A DNA stretch of 64,000 nucleotides, taken from Pichia kudriavzevii. Taxonomy: Eukaryota > Ascomycota > Pichiomycetes > Pichiales > Pichiaceae. Location: contig NC_042508.1 in the NCBI RefSeq assembly GCF_003054445.1, positions 1,674,001-1,738,000 on the forward strand, given 5' to 3'. Both the position numbers and the translations under genes were made by a program. Of the stretch, positions 1 through 11,159 are shown in pieces. How positions within the stretch are numbered: position 1 is the stretch's first letter; every line of letters starts with the position of its first letter. Under the pieces are notes generated by a model, which was given only the letters and a program-made list of their open reading frames with translations, was not told the origin of the DNA and searched no databases.

Positions 1-1721
1 TTGTTAATTTGCGTCCTTCTGATATTCTAAAACTCCAATCTTCACAACTAGAGCTAATAAAAAAACAAGTTGGCTCCACAATAACCACTTTAATCCAATC
101 GAAATCCCAAACCAGCAGGGAAGAAAGGCCCAAGTACATAGCTGATGAGAAAGAACGAATTCGGTATGAAAACAGAGAGCGGAAGAAGCGTTGGAGAGAG
201 TTTAACATAGAAAGAAACAGAGATAATGATTTAAGAACCAGAGTCATTAAAAGAGCCAATCAGCTGTATCCTAATCCTGAACATGCCGAGCTTAAACAGC
301 AATGGATAACAGAAGAGTTTAAGAGGCGGAAGGAAAAGAGGTTGGAAAGAGAGCAAAAACAGAGTTTGACAATTAATGAAATCAAGCATTTTGATTCTAA
401 GGATGCCTATCCATTTGACAATTTTTTTCAGAAGGACGGGAATATTTCAAGAATTGTTGAAATCTACAATGAAATGGGTGGTATGGTTTCAAAGGAAAAG
501 TTGTTGTCTTCAGACTCCGATAAAGCTGTTCGCATAAATTCCATAGCATCTGTATTGACTGCTGGCTATTGGCTGTCTTCTGGTAATCAAAAGGTTGAGA
601 CAGAAGAAATCAAATTGATAGTGCATTCATTAGTCTTGGCACTTGATAAATATCTATCTATGAGAGACATAAGTGATCCTTCAAAACTAACTAGGATTGC
701 CAAAAACTCGGAAAATTCTTCTACTGGTTCATGGGAGATGCCTTTGGTTGAACAAAACCAGATAGGCCTATCTGTTGCAAGAAAGCCAGATACAACATTA
801 GGCACACCCGCAAAAACAAGAGGTTTCCGAATGGAAAATAAGTCTATGAAGATTGCTCCTATAAGTGGTGGTGTTTCCTTTAAAGTAACAAAATCACGTT
901 CTCTCAATAAATCAGCAGATACAATAGGTTCTACTATAGACATTAGTGGTAATGATTTGGATAAACATTTGAAAGTGAACACTTTTACCTTTCATACTGC
1001 AAAGAAAAATAAAGGAAACAACGAAACAAGAAAAGAAATTGCGGTGATTGAAGAGAATAAAAAGCCAGACAAACCTCGAAGAAGGCCGCCTCCTCCTGTT
1101 GTGGTTAACTTTGAAAAGTTCTTATCCCCAAAGCCACCTCCAGAAAGTATTTTGAAGAGAAAAATAGGTGAGGAGAATAAATCTGAAAATGTACCCAATA
1201 CAAAAAGGCCAAAGATTCAAGATCCAAGCGACAACCAGCAAATTCCCGAACTTGGCAATAGCCCGAAAACTGGCTCTTCTTCTTCTTCTTCTTCTTCCTT
1301 TTCTTCTACTCTTAATACTACTAAACTTGAATATCACAAGTCTGCTGATGGACCCGGCAACTCCACTGAAGAGAAGAATACTGCAACTAAAGATTCATCT
1401 AAAGGGAATGATGTGAAAGCTTCAACACCTAACTATGGGCCTAAATTTCCTCCTAGACCGAAAAGTAGGCCTGTACCATCCAGGCCGGTTATCCCCTCGA
1501 TACCCTTGCCTCATTACGGGGTGCCTAGACCAAACACGGGGGCTAAGATTCCTGTCAGTCTCAAGAAACACTCAGCAAATGAGAAAGTATCAACACCATC
1601 AATTGGTATCAAGCGTCCGGGTGCGTTTAGAAAGCCAGTAGCTTTTAGACCTCCAGGCACACCCGGTATTAGAGCGATCAAACCTTTTGAAGGAATCTCA
1701 GCCATCAAAAAAGCACAGTAG
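1..1721 (+). CDS. SPP41: SPP41-like protein with DUF3020-type basic region (5' end off the window)
   Basis: The frame is already open at base 1 and there is no credible start ATG before the conserved part, so the 5' end lies left of the window. About 570 residues are visible. A basic block near visible residues 50-110 (ENRERKKRWRE, then RDNDLRTRV.KRA) matches my recollection of the DUF3020 region of fungal Spp41-type proteins. Spp41 was described in S. cerevisiae as a negative regulator of PRP splicing genes. A helical, conserved-looking stretch follows (about 125-215). The C-terminal half is low complexity: basic, Pro-rich blocks (RRRPPPPVVV) and a serine run encoded by a TCT/TTC repeat near 1276-1302. 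Family assignment is from memory of the motif; the precise orthologue is uncertain. Confidence 0.5.
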   Translation, partial: VNLRPSDILKLQSSQLELIKKQVGSTITTLIQSKSQTSREERPKYIADEKERIRYENRERKKRWREFNIERNRDNDLRTRVIKRANQLYPNPEHAELKQQWITEEFKRRKEKRLEREQKQSLTINEIKHFDSKDAYPFDNFFQKDGNISRIVEIYNEMGGMVSKEKLLSSDSDKAVRINSIASVLTAGYWLSSGNQKVETEEIKLIVHSLVLALDKYLSMRDISDPSKLTRIAKNSENSSTGSWEMPLVEQNQIGLSVARKPDTTLGTPAKTRGFRMENKSMKIAPISGGVSFKVTKSRSLNKSADTIGSTIDISGNDLDKHLKVNTFTFHTAKKNKGNNETRKEIAVIEENKKPDKPRRRPPPPVVVNFEKFLSPKPPPESILKRKIGEENKSENVPNTKRPKIQDPSDNQQIPELGNSPKTGSSSSSSSSFSSTLNTTKLEYHKSADGPGNSTEEKNTATKDSSKGNDVKASTPNYGPKFPPRPKSRPVPSRPVIPSIPLPHYGVPRPNTGAKIPVSLKKHSANEKVSTPSIGIKRPGAFRKPVAFRPPGTPGIRAIKPFEGISAIKKAQ

Positions 1722-3714
1722 TGATTTTTTATGGAACTGTATTATTATAAAATTGTACATTAGCGTTATGTAAACTTTAATACTTAGGTTTGCTTAAAAT
1801 GCATTTTTTATAAGCCAATTTTTATGAATACGAACTATTTGGTGTACCATCTGAAATTCTCCTTATTTCTGACATAGAGTATAATGATGTTTTGTTCTTG
1901 AGGATTCCATTTTTTTTTTTGTATTGATTTGTTACAAGATCTTTGCGTCCGATCTTTTTTCATCCAAGCGGGATATGAGATCAACAATTTATTTTAGCTA
2001 CTATGCATTTATAGGGGATCTTCCATATGTTCTAGAATGAATTCCATTCACCTATGAGAGTTTCAACTCAACCACGTATTACTCCCTCATTGAATAAATT
2101 TATCCATTTAAATCAAAAGATTTACTCTGATTCCTAAGTCTTAGCAGATCAGTTTAACACCAAAAGTTACTGGGTACACAAGAGTAAAAACAGTGTAGAG
2201 TTAAAAAACTTTGGTACTGAGTTTGAAATGCGTACATAATGTCATTGCTTTATCTGTCACCTGGAACTTTTTTTCTGCTGTATTTTATCTGTAAGACCAA
2301 ACTATACTAAGAACAAAACATTTAGTACCAGCTTTACAAAACGGGTCTTTATCTGATTGATTTTTCTACACTAGACTGAATTTTCTTTCTTGTTTCTAGG
2401 AATGAATTGGTGTCTACCGCTGAGCAAGACAAAGAGATAACGTCAAAAGTTGAATAATGACTATTCACCACCTAATGCAACATGGGATCGTAAACTACTG
2501 CTACAAACTATTTGAGATTTAAAGAGCCTTGGATTTGACCATGAAAATTGTTTGTTGCGTATTAAGAGTAAAGGCTGTAGTCTACACTACATTGATTACA
2601 CATCAACTGTTAAACTTACAATACCTTTGGTTATTCCTTGAGGGGCTACTATGTTGGATTTTATTGTGTTGTTTTCTCTGTTGAGTATATTGATAGAAAA
2701 ACAGCTTGTGTTTCTCATCTCTTTATACGCAAAAACATGTAACAAAAGAATAAGAAATCTATCCATATATATCATGGCATTCAAATATAAAGGAAAGATG
2801 CTTGTTTTATACAGCATAATTTTTTTGTAGTAATATAATCGTGTCTGATACGTAATATAATGTACATTTTTATAAACACGCAGAGCAGCAAAAATCATAC
2901 ACAATGTTCGACACGTGTCAAAGGTATTTTGTTCCACGACAAATGAGGATGTTGTTCCCCATGAATAATAAATATAGGCTTATACTTTCAATTACAATAA
3001 CAGTGATGTGTTTTTAAACCACTGTCCTGACTCCTTATTACTTACCGCTTCTTGCATCTAATGGTGGAACAAAATTTATAATTTTTAACTGGAATTAGTG
3101 CTTTAACATTGTCAAATTAAAATAAAAATAAGTTAACACTTTAAAATGAAAAAAACGAGTTTCTTAAAATTTCTAACAGAGTGTGTTGTATATGAAACTA
3201 CCAATATAACTCTAATGCTTCATTTACTAATCAAAGAGCACCGTTGGAAAGATTACGATTATAAATTCATGTCATCTTTTTATTCAGTTGAGTTTACTTG
3301 TGTGTTCACTTGAGTATTCATTTGGTGTTACTTTGTAGATATCAGGTGGTGGGATAATCAGAATCCGCGGAAATCATTTAATGTGAACTGATAAAAACTT
3401 TAGGGAAAGACACCCAACCCTGTAGTTAGCTTCTCCCCCCTGTTTGGGACAGGAGGAGTATCATTGCGTTTGAGGTGCTGTGACTACAAAGCAAACATAA
3501 CTTCGGAGCGGCCGCTTTCTTCTGAATACTGTCTCCGGGACAACGTGCAAAAAAAGTATTTAAAACTAGACAAGTTTAAGTGTAAACGATACACGTATAC
3601 TCATAAGGCAATTACCATTCTTATTTTCCAGAGAGTCAGAATTTAAACCTTATTAAAGCTAGTAACTGCACTGCTGTCAGTATCGATTTGTTACTCATAA
3701 AGCTTAGCTTGATA
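1722..3714. other. 2-kb intergenic gap between SPP41-like gene and VAC7
   Basis: This is the longest gene-free stretch apart from the decayed tract near 60 kb. It is AT-rich, and the open frames inside it (for example 2596-2937 minus, 3464-3646 plus) start with GTG or TTG and have random-looking composition. The right-hand 350 bases, upstream of VAC7, are richer in GC and contain TCCGCGGA at 3364-3371, a short C run near 3434 and a GCGGCCGC site near 3510. I see no tRNA, no LTR ends and no long repeat. Confidence 0.6.
3364..3371. promoter_or_regulatory. TCCGCGGA palindrome upstream of VAC7 (PDRE-type)
   Basis: The octamer is an exact match to the S. cerevisiae pleiotropic drug response element bound by Pdr1/Pdr3 and related Zn2Cys6 factors. 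It lies 344 bases before the VAC7 ATG. A single short site proves little, and which factor would use it in this species is unknown. Confidence 0.35.
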
Positions 3715-5808
3715 ATGCCTGAAAAGTCGAACGTGTCTATAGGTACTGCGCCTCCGATACAATCATCAAGTGGCACATCGGGTCCTTTAAGAAACAAGTC
3801 AATGTATTGCAAACCTCCTTCTACTATGACGAGTGTTGTAGAGGAACAAATCACAGACAAGAAGGGTATCCATTTACCACCGGTTACAGACCGAGAAACG
3901 CTTTTGTCTCCGGATATAGCAGGACATACACAATGCCAGAATGAGATAAAGCCTTCCACTGAGGACATTAAAGGCCTAGAACAAACCAACCAACCAGCCC
4001 ACATGAAAGCGCAACCAAAGCTGACAGAGGAGTTGATGAATAATAGTAAGCTGGAAAAAAAGTCAATTGATCAGCTTGGTGCTAACCATTTGAAAAAGGC
4101 CACCAATCCTAGTATTTCAAGCTTGAGAGCCTTATCCCAGCCGAACTATCCTACCACATCATCTACAAGCACAACAGTAACGAAGGGATCATCTAGAGCT
4201 GAATTTTTTGCCGCTAAATTACATGATGCAATCAAACATGACGTTAAAAACAACAATGGAACGGTTGAAACTTTTGTTTACGATGCTAACAGTGTCACCA
4301 CACCAAATACTGAACAGCAACTTCAAGATGGGAACGAGATGCTACACAGTTTGAATAGAGATTCAGAAAGACACAAACCTAGCAATATCAACAGCAATGA
4401 ATATCTACACAACCATTCTACTGACCAGATAGACACCGACAATGTTAAGGAGAGGTTACAGGGTGTCTTTGCTACACCAGAATCGCCAACCTCTACCAAG
4501 TTTACTGAGGAAAATTTTGATATGAAGTCAGCTTCATCTATTGGGTCGAGAAAACATCCAAGAAGGAGGTCGAATAACCGACAAGGGGACCACATACAAG
4601 CAATGAGTAAATATGATAGTGATGATAGGAAGTCAGTTAACCAGCTACGGCAAATTACCTCGAGGCTATTTGATAACAAACCTGTTCAACCACGTCGATA
4701 TTCAAATTTAGAGGGCGATTTCAATGATGACTCTTTTGAAGATGATTTGGAGTATGAGCCCAGCTTATCATTTATGGGGAATAATGATCACTATTCAAAT
4801 ATTTACAAGGAAAATCAGCAGTTGCAACAACAACAACTGCAAAAACACCAGCAACGGCCACAGGCACAATATACAAACAACAATCCGTATGGGTTATCAA
4901 TGAACGAAGGAAATGCAGATTATGATGACGTACTGTCAAATGACTATTTTGATTTCGCCAATAATGATAACTCCTATAACTCCAACTACTGCCAGAAGCA
5001 AAATATAATAGGAAATGGCATAAATTTTCCTGATTATGGAAGTGTGGGTGATAAAAAAAGAATATGGAGAAGAAACGAACATCACAATTCACCCCACGAT
5101 TTTACCTCTAATCGTGTACAACGTTTGAAACAAATTAGAAATTTCTGCTACTCCTTAAGCTTAATTATAATGTTAGTTTCTATCGGATTTGTTAGCGGAT
5201 TTATTTTAGCTACAAACAAAGAATTACAAAATTTCAAAGTCTTGGAAGTTTCTAATGCTATTGTGAGCCAGGAAGAGCTTGTATTTGACATTTTAATAAG
5301 CGCATTTAATCCAGGATTGATGTCCGTTACGGTCGATTCTGCTCAACTGGATATTTTTGCTAAAACCCGTTATGTGAAATCGGACAATTCAAAAACAAAC
5401 TATGAGACGATATTGTTAGGTACCATTGAAAGTTTAGAAATACCGCTTTATTTTCAAGGGGGCTTTTTGAATAGAAAGAGAGACAGAAGTGATACACAAA
5501 TTAAAATAAAAAATCCATGTTCTTATGATCACGATTTTGATGATGATAAAGAAGAACAAGTTAAAACTTTTGACGAATTTGATAATAAAAAATATCAGGA
5601 CCTTGGCCACGGTAGGCCGGGTTCCATGAACCTACTTCCTATTTCTCATAGTCCCGACCCTCGATGGCTAAATATATCTCGACATCCATTTGATTTGCTT
5701 ATAAGAGGTGCAATGATGTATAAGCTACCGCTCTCTTCGCAAAACCATACAGTTTCCATTAGTTACACGAGTTACATCGATCCGGGGGATGACTTTATAG
5801 ATTATTAA
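3715..5808 (+). CDS. VAC7: Vac7-like vacuolar PI(3,5)P2 regulator
   Basis: The product is 697 residues from the ATG at 3715; the open frame extends upstream only through a TTG. The first ~475 residues are polar and disordered, rich in Ser/Asn with a Gln-rich run (about 367-385). One hydrophobic segment follows (about 477-501), then a ~190-residue lumenal domain beginning VLEVSNAIVSQEELVFDILI. This architecture, and the lumenal motif with ISAFNPGLMSVTV and DSAQLDIFAKTRYV, match Vac7, the vacuolar-membrane activator of the Fab1 PI3P 5-kinase complex that controls vacuole size and the response to hyperosmotic shock. An Asp-rich loop in the lumenal part (near residue 605) looks lineage-specific. 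Confidence 0.85.
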   Translation: MPEKSNVSIGTAPPIQSSSGTSGPLRNKSMYCKPPSTMTSVVEEQITDKKGIHLPPVTDRETLLSPDIAGHTQCQNEIKPSTEDIKGLEQTNQPAHMKAQPKLTEELMNNSKLEKKSIDQLGANHLKKATNPSISSLRALSQPNYPTTSSTSTTVTKGSSRAEFFAAKLHDAIKHDVKNNNGTVETFVYDANSVTTPNTEQQLQDGNEMLHSLNRDSERHKPSNINSNEYLHNHSTDQIDTDNVKERLQGVFATPESPTSTKFTEENFDMKSASSIGSRKHPRRRSNNRQGDHIQAMSKYDSDDRKSVNQLRQITSRLFDNKPVQPRRYSNLEGDFNDDSFEDDLEYEPSLSFMGNNDHYSNIYKENQQLQQQQLQKHQQRPQAQYTNNNPYGLSMNEGNADYDDVLSNDYFDFANNDNSYNSNYCQKQNIIGNGINFPDYGSVGDKKRIWRRNEHHNSPHDFTSNRVQRLKQIRNFCYSLSLIIMLVSIGFVSGFILATNKELQNFKVLEVSNAIVSQEELVFDILISAFNPGLMSVTVDSAQLDIFAKTRYVKSDNSKTNYETILLGTIESLEIPLYFQGGFLNRKRDRSDTQIKIKNPCSYDHDFDDDKEEQVKTFDEFDNKKYQDLGHGRPGSMNLLPISHSPDPRWLNISRHPFDLLIRGAMMYKLPLSSQNHTVSISYTSYIDPGDDFIDY

Positions 5809-6000
5809 AAATTAGAATTTTTTAGAATAAGAATATTAATGTAATAATTCACTTTTAAATAACAGTCATGAAAAAAAAAATACAGTATGAAAGAAATGGA
5901 AAGTTAAAAGTAACAAAAATAAAGTAACGACGTGAAGTAAAAAAAAAGAGTAAAACAATTGGATATTAATGTTAGTTTGAATGGTAATTATTGCCAGAAA

Positions 6001-8724
6001 CTAAGAATGTCCCGAATACGTGCCTGCAATCAAGCTTTTCAGTGTTGGAACTTCAGCCCATTCGTCTGATGTTTTTTTAGTACCGTCACCGAAAGGGTCC
6101 TCTCCGACATGCTCACCTCTTGCTTTAATCTCAAAATCTGTATTTAAGAAGTCGATACGTCCAGCACCATCGTCATTTGAAATACTGAACCTGACTTGGA
6201 CACCAGTATCACTCTCTGTAGCCAATTGATTAGTAATGAACCTAGCTACAAATCTCTCCTCTTTCTTTGCAGAGTTGAATGTTATTGTGGATGGTGACAC
6301 CCAAGTCACGCGACCTTTGTCTTTATTTAATGAGCCTGGTGGTTTGGTTGCTGCAGTTGAGACTAGAGCACCACTGATTGATACAGAGATCATAAAGTTG
6401 GTCAAAGTGATCGAACCATCTTTCAAAAACGAATCTAACTCAGCGGTTGGCTTGACGGATATGATAACTGTAGACTGTGTTGGCTCATGCTTCCAAATTG
6501 GTGTAATAACAATCGGTGGTGTTGGGCTATTCAACATGTACTTTAATCCACCAACGGTTCTCATTTGAATTTGTGCTGGATCAGAAATTGTGAAAAAACC
6601 CGGAGTCGACGATTGTTGTAAGAACATTGTATTGACCATGAAATTAGGTAATTCTAATCCTTTTTTTGAGGCAATCTGTAGACTAATTTCAGATGGTAGA
6701 GCAACTTCACCATTTTCATTATGTGATATAAATGAGAAAGCAACTTCACCGATTGCATTAGATCTAGATAATGTACCATCTTTGTATGTGGCATTGAATA
6801 ATTCGACAATAGAGGTGTTCAACCCCAAGGTTGTCAAAGAGGGATGCATTATTTGCCCGCCAGTTAAACTTCCACCGCCAGTAGTGTTTCTAGCGATTGC
6901 ATTATTGGTTGCATCATTTTGTTGAGAACCCGTTGCTGCTGGTTGCAATGGTTGTTGCAAGTCCATACTTTTGCGTTGAACTGGGGGAATAGGCGCAGAT
7001 CCATGTGGTTGTCTCGATGAAGATAAATTGGTGTTGGAAGAGTTTGCACTTTCGGAAACCAAGTGTTTTCTTGAAGTTGGTGGAGGTGGGGGAACAAATT
7101 GGCCAGTAGATAAGGGTTCGGACTCCTGGATGTTTCCCAAGCCCCTGGCAACAACTGGAGATGAGTAATTTGTGATGGGTGCAGACGTAGGTGCTGCATA
7201 TGATTTGTCAAACGTCGTGGATTCAGATGATGCTGGTGCGCTGATAGATTCACGCACACCGGCAGGCGTTGTATCAAGTTTTTTGGTTGCAGACATTGGT
7301 TCATAGAGAGAATTGACAGAGGGCTCCTTGTGCAAAGAAGGTTGTTGTTGTTGCTGTTTGAGGGATGGAGTTTGCTGCTCATCATTGTTGCTCTTTTGAA
7401 TAGAATCAGTAGGACTGTACGGTTTAGCAGGAAGCTCTTTAGAGTCGTTATAGTTGTTATTCGAAATAATCATTGAGTTCCTATTAATTGAAGGATTCTG
7501 ATTTATCGACTGTGGCTGAATGGAGAGCTTGGATGGCGATTCATGACGCTGCTGAAAGTGTGTATTGTTCAAAACGGAATTTACCGATTGATTTCTTGCC
7601 CTAGTAATAGGGGTACGAACACTGGCGTTTGTAGTTTCAGTACTGATAGAAACACTATCCGGTTCATGGATAGTAGAAGGGGGGTTGTAACCGGCTTCTT
7701 TATCTTTACCCTTCTTCCTACCAAAGATAGATCCGAATTTAGAACGGACTCTATGTTTTTCCTTCTCCTTCTTCTTATCGCTATTGGATGAGGCTGTATC
7801 ATGTGAAAACATTGAAGTTGTTGATGATAAACGTTTCGTAAACAAGGATGTTTTAGCTTCAGGTTGTGCTGCTGGTGTGTCTTCAGTTTTTTTATGATTG
7901 AAGAGAGTTGAATGATGCTTGTTGGCTTTTTTAGGTGAAATACTGGAAAGAGCCGTGGAGGTGGTAAATCCATTTGGTGAGGTCCTGGAGTCATTTTTGG
8001 ACCTTGATGACGACTGGTTAACAGGAATATCAGTTTCGATAACTTTCTGTGAGAATCTCTTGATTTCATCATCTGGGCTAAAGTTCAAAACATGCTCTAG
8101 ACCCTTTTCATTGTCTTTTTTGAATGTCTCCAATACATCGGATAAGTCTGTTTGGTACTTGGAGAAAATATCCTTAATCAATAGAAGTCTTTGATAATCA
8201 TAGTTTTCAAAAATTTCGAAAAAGTACGGTGCTTTCCGCTGCCAATCTTCTTCTAAGGATGGATTGTTTGATAAATTCGAGGCAATCTCTGAAATCTGGT
8301 CCATTTCAATTAGATTCGAGTCATTGTTTCTAGTGAACAATCTCAATGGAGCAATCATATCCCTACCCATTTTTCTAGTAGATTGGTCAAATAGGTTAAT
8401 TTCATTTTCAACGATTTTCAGCAAGTCGGACCATAAGGGAGTACATAAGCCCAAAGATTTTAAGTCATTATCATCATCCGGAAATAATGTTAAACCCTTC
8501 TCATGGATTTTCTTCAGTTCGTCAACGTAGTGTAGTCTTAAACGCCCATAATTGGTGAGCCAATCGGAGATTTCCTTGTTGATTTTCTTTGCTTGTTTAT
8601 GACGGATACTTAAAGCTTCCATTGCCTCCATTGGAGTTTTCTCAAAAAGAATGGAAGATGAGTATTCCATTCTTTGTGAGTTTTCCCCACTAGGAGCATC
8701 GCCCGATACGTTGTAATTTGACAT
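6001..8724 (-). CDS. SYP1: Syp1-like F-BAR / muHD endocytic adaptor
   Basis: The product has 907 residues. Residues ~20-265 form a helical F-BAR domain (FEKTPMEAMEALSIRHKQAK near its start). A long Ser/Pro/Gln-rich linker follows (about 270-630) with a PPPPP stretch. The C-terminal ~265 residues resemble the mu-homology cargo-binding domain (VELFNATYKDGTLSRSNAIG near its start). Syp1/FCHo proteins bend plasma membrane and mark early endocytic sites; in S. cerevisiae Syp1 also affects septin organisation. The start ATG at 8724 is directly followed by the conserved region, so the start is well placed. It is convergent with VAC7, with only 192 bases between them. Confidence 0.88.
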   Translation of the reverse strand: MSNYNVSGDAPSGENSQRMEYSSSILFEKTPMEAMEALSIRHKQAKKINKEISDWLTNYGRLRLHYVDELKKIHEKGLTLFPDDDNDLKSLGLCTPLWSDLLKIVENEINLFDQSTRKMGRDMIAPLRLFTRNNDSNLIEMDQISEIASNLSNNPSLEEDWQRKAPYFFEIFENYDYQRLLLIKDIFSKYQTDLSDVLETFKKDNEKGLEHVLNFSPDDEIKRFSQKVIETDIPVNQSSSRSKNDSRTSPNGFTTSTALSSISPKKANKHHSTLFNHKKTEDTPAAQPEAKTSLFTKRLSSTTSMFSHDTASSNSDKKKEKEKHRVRSKFGSIFGRKKGKDKEAGYNPPSTIHEPDSVSISTETTNASVRTPITRARNQSVNSVLNNTHFQQRHESPSKLSIQPQSINQNPSINRNSMIISNNNYNDSKELPAKPYSPTDSIQKSNNDEQQTPSLKQQQQQPSLHKEPSVNSLYEPMSATKKLDTTPAGVRESISAPASSESTTFDKSYAAPTSAPITNYSSPVVARGLGNIQESEPLSTGQFVPPPPPTSRKHLVSESANSSNTNLSSSRQPHGSAPIPPVQRKSMDLQQPLQPAATGSQQNDATNNAIARNTTGGGSLTGGQIMHPSLTTLGLNTSIVELFNATYKDGTLSRSNAIGEVAFSFISHNENGEVALPSEISLQIASKKGLELPNFMVNTMFLQQSSTPGFFTISDPAQIQMRTVGGLKYMLNSPTPPIVITPIWKHEPTQSTVIISVKPTAELDSFLKDGSITLTNFMISVSISGALVSTAATKPPGSLNKDKGRVTWVSPSTITFNSAKKEERFVARFITNQLATESDTGVQVRFSISNDDGAGRIDFLNTDFEIKARGEHVGEDPFGDGTKKTSDEWAEVPTLKSLIAGTYSGHS

Positions 8725-9022
8725 TGTTTGTTGTTCAAGTTACCCAAGAAGCAGCAAACTGTTTAAACATAGGCGGAAAGAACCTCAGACTCGCTAATAA
8801 ACTGTGCTTGTCCTAGAGAGGCGAGGAATATCAAAATTGATTTCCAAGGACCGAGCGGACAATTACCTGAATAGGCAAAAAGAAGTAGGCGACTTGACGA
8901 CATGGTTATAATCTTTAGAAAAATCTATATAATGTAGTTGAAAAGTATACAACTATCCTAGGTTACATATAACAGGAGGTGTAAGGGGGCAAGAGCAATA
9001 GAAGTAAGAAAAATGAATGACA

Positions 9023-10513
9023 TTAGGAAAAGATTTCCCTTGAAAGGAATGGGAGAAGTACATTACAAGCAGTAATAAGAGCCAATGTGTTTTGGATGAG
9101 AGCTATGGGGAAACCGAGTACACCTTTCTCCTTGATGTTAATCCAACAAGAGTAAAAGGCAACAGCAAAGAAGTGGTAGAATAATAAGGATGGTCTGGGG
9201 GTCATACCACTCAACAAACCAACAGGTCCTGAGATGGAATCGCCACCACGAAGGAAGTAATGGAAACAACCGCGTTGTAGAATCGATAATGAAGAGCTAT
9301 CAGCTGCGAATAGACTGTAAAGAGCAATTGACAAAGTATTAATGACGACATCGAGGGGTTTCCGTTCATCATGGAAACGGGTCATAGCGTCAAAAACCAA
9401 ATTATGATCCTTCAATTGTTCATTTGTCAATTCGGATAGAATTTCCACCAACAAGGCACAATCGTTCAAACCAACTGTCATACCACCACCGGTGAGCGGG
9501 TGTCTCATGTTTAAGGAATCGCCGACACAGATGAAGCCAGGGACATCGTTTAAACGTGCCGTTAAGAATTGATTAGGCATAGCCTTATAGATTGAGCTAC
9601 CATTGACGGATTCCTCATATGCCTTCTCGAAGCTTGGCTTTACCTGGTCTGGTAAATTTGGTAAAACCGATTTTCTCAAATAGTCCAAAACCTCCTGTTT
9701 CTTTGGCAAGGTTTTAGATCTATAGGCACATAAGATTCTACTATGATGAGGAGAAATTTGATAGATTAAAACTGGAGCATGCTCACCAAGTAAGACATGT
9801 CCATGGTATTTGGAAGGTAGAGGGGCGTCCACGAGGTCGAGGGCAATGAAGTAGGATCCAATGCTTGGAACGTGGTCTTCGGCCAATTGTTTCCTGAATT
9901 TCGAATAGATACCATCGCATGAGAAAACTAGGGAGGCATTGAAGACGCCCTGATTCTGGACTTTGACGCCCACAACACGATCGCCATCGTAGACAATGTC
10001 GGTGACGTTACCCTCCAGTTTGGTGACGTTCTTCTCCCTCAAACAGATTTCTCTTAAATTCATCAAGAACTCACCATGATGTAGGGCAACACCTTTAACA
10101 GTTTCAGAATTTTCCCATTCCTTCATATTGAGAGTGGTATCAGTGGCAATTCTGTCGCCGTCATCTTCAACGTCGTTTTCCTTAATGGCGCCGGGGACGG
10201 GCTTGGTGTTGAGATTCTTGAGGACATCCTTGGTTGGGTACGGAATAGTAACGCCCTTACCGAAATAGGATACATAGTAACCATCAACTTGGATGGCCTC
10301 GATATTATTGACTGCCTTGGCCATTCCTAGTCTCTTTAGGGCAAGCAACCCCGCAGGCTGCATCAACTCTCCAACAATTCTGTTTGGTTTTGTCCATTCA
10401 CGTTCTACAATGAGAACCTTACGGCCCTGTGAGGCAAGGCATTTGGCTAGACATGGTCCAACAACACCAGCACCAATGACAATGGCATCGTAGTTTGTAT
10501 TTTCCTGAGACAT
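9023..10513 (-). CDS. ERG1: Squalene epoxidase (squalene monooxygenase)
   Basis: The enzyme converts squalene to 2,3-oxidosqualene with FAD, NADPH and O2, a regulated step of ergosterol synthesis and the target of allylamines such as terbinafine. The chosen ATG at 10513 gives 496 residues, the usual yeast length; the frame is open further upstream but only through a TTG. Seen: the FAD dinucleotide motif GAGVVG at residues 14-19, the second FAD motif beginning GDSLNMRHPLTGGG near residue 329, and hydrophobic C-terminal membrane-associating segments. The upstream region contains TCGTATC (10711-10717), one base from the Upc2/Ecm22 sterol core TCGTATA; I do not count this as a proven site. Confidence 0.95.
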   Translation of the reverse strand: MSQENTNYDAIVIGAGVVGPCLAKCLASQGRKVLIVEREWTKPNRIVGELMQPAGLLALKRLGMAKAVNNIEAIQVDGYYVSYFGKGVTIPYPTKDVLKNLNTKPVPGAIKENDVEDDGDRIATDTTLNMKEWENSETVKGVALHHGEFLMNLREICLREKNVTKLEGNVTDIVYDGDRVVGVKVQNQGVFNASLVFSCDGIYSKFRKQLAEDHVPSIGSYFIALDLVDAPLPSKYHGHVLLGEHAPVLIYQISPHHSRILCAYRSKTLPKKQEVLDYLRKSVLPNLPDQVKPSFEKAYEESVNGSSIYKAMPNQFLTARLNDVPGFICVGDSLNMRHPLTGGGMTVGLNDCALLVEILSELTNEQLKDHNLVFDAMTRFHDERKPLDVVINTLSIALYSLFAADSSSLSILQRGCFHYFLRGGDSISGPVGLLSGMTPRPSLLFYHFFAVAFYSCWINIKEKGVLGFPIALIQNTLALITACNVLLPFLSREIFS

Positions 10514-11159
10514 TCTGGTATGTGCTGTGGAAACAAAGGGGAGGGGAAACGACAAATGACAGACAAGTATTGATGAGCAAGCGTCACAGTAATGTTATAG
10601 GGCCCCTCTTTACAGTCTTTCATAGTTGAGGAGGGTATTCTTGTCCTTAAATACATGTACTTTTTTTTTCTTTTTCTCCTGTCTTAAAATTGTTAAACGG
10701 CTCGTTGCGCTCGTATCCGTATCTGAGACCACTTTGCAAATCTCTACAATGAACAATACAATAGACAAAGATAAGTATAGCATTTAGTCCATATAACAGT
10801 ACTAGTAATAACAACCTGTTGTGGCAATGCCAGCACTGCTACAACCACTACATTAGCAGTTGCTCTTGTAGTTGTTGTTATCATTGTAGTTGCGGTTTTC
10901 ACTGCACTGCGTGTTGTCAGTGTCAGGTAAATGGCCCGCCTCACTATATAAAAACTTCTCAGTTGTGTAAAATCGAATTTGTCTTACGTTGCTGTTTATT
11001 TTCGAGCTCACCAAAGCGCACAATTGAAAATGCAGCACAGAAAATTACCATGTAGGAGAAAATCGACACTGTTGTTACATGCCATTTCCCCTCCCCCCCT
11101 TTACCTTCATATGACCGTTCCTATACTTATTTGGTCCCTTAACGTGTCGGTCCCTTACA
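10514..11159. other. Divergent promoter region, ERG1 / PGA1-like
   Basis: It serves two outward-facing genes. It contains a pyrimidine tract near 10660-10680 that would be A-rich on the ERG1 strand, CA/CAG-like trinucleotide repetition around 10815-10910, and a C run at about 11090-11100. The open frames in it are built from these repeats and I do not regard them as genes. Confidence 0.5.

Noticed and set aside
2596-2937. 113-codon minus-strand frame in the 2-kb gap
   Set aside because: It begins with GTG rather than ATG, has random-looking composition with many Ile/Tyr from AT-rich DNA, and shows no recognisable motif.
10711-10717. Possible sterol regulatory element (TCGTATC) upstream of ERG1
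   Set aside because: One base off the TCGTATA core and single; too weak to call without an SRE matrix for this species.
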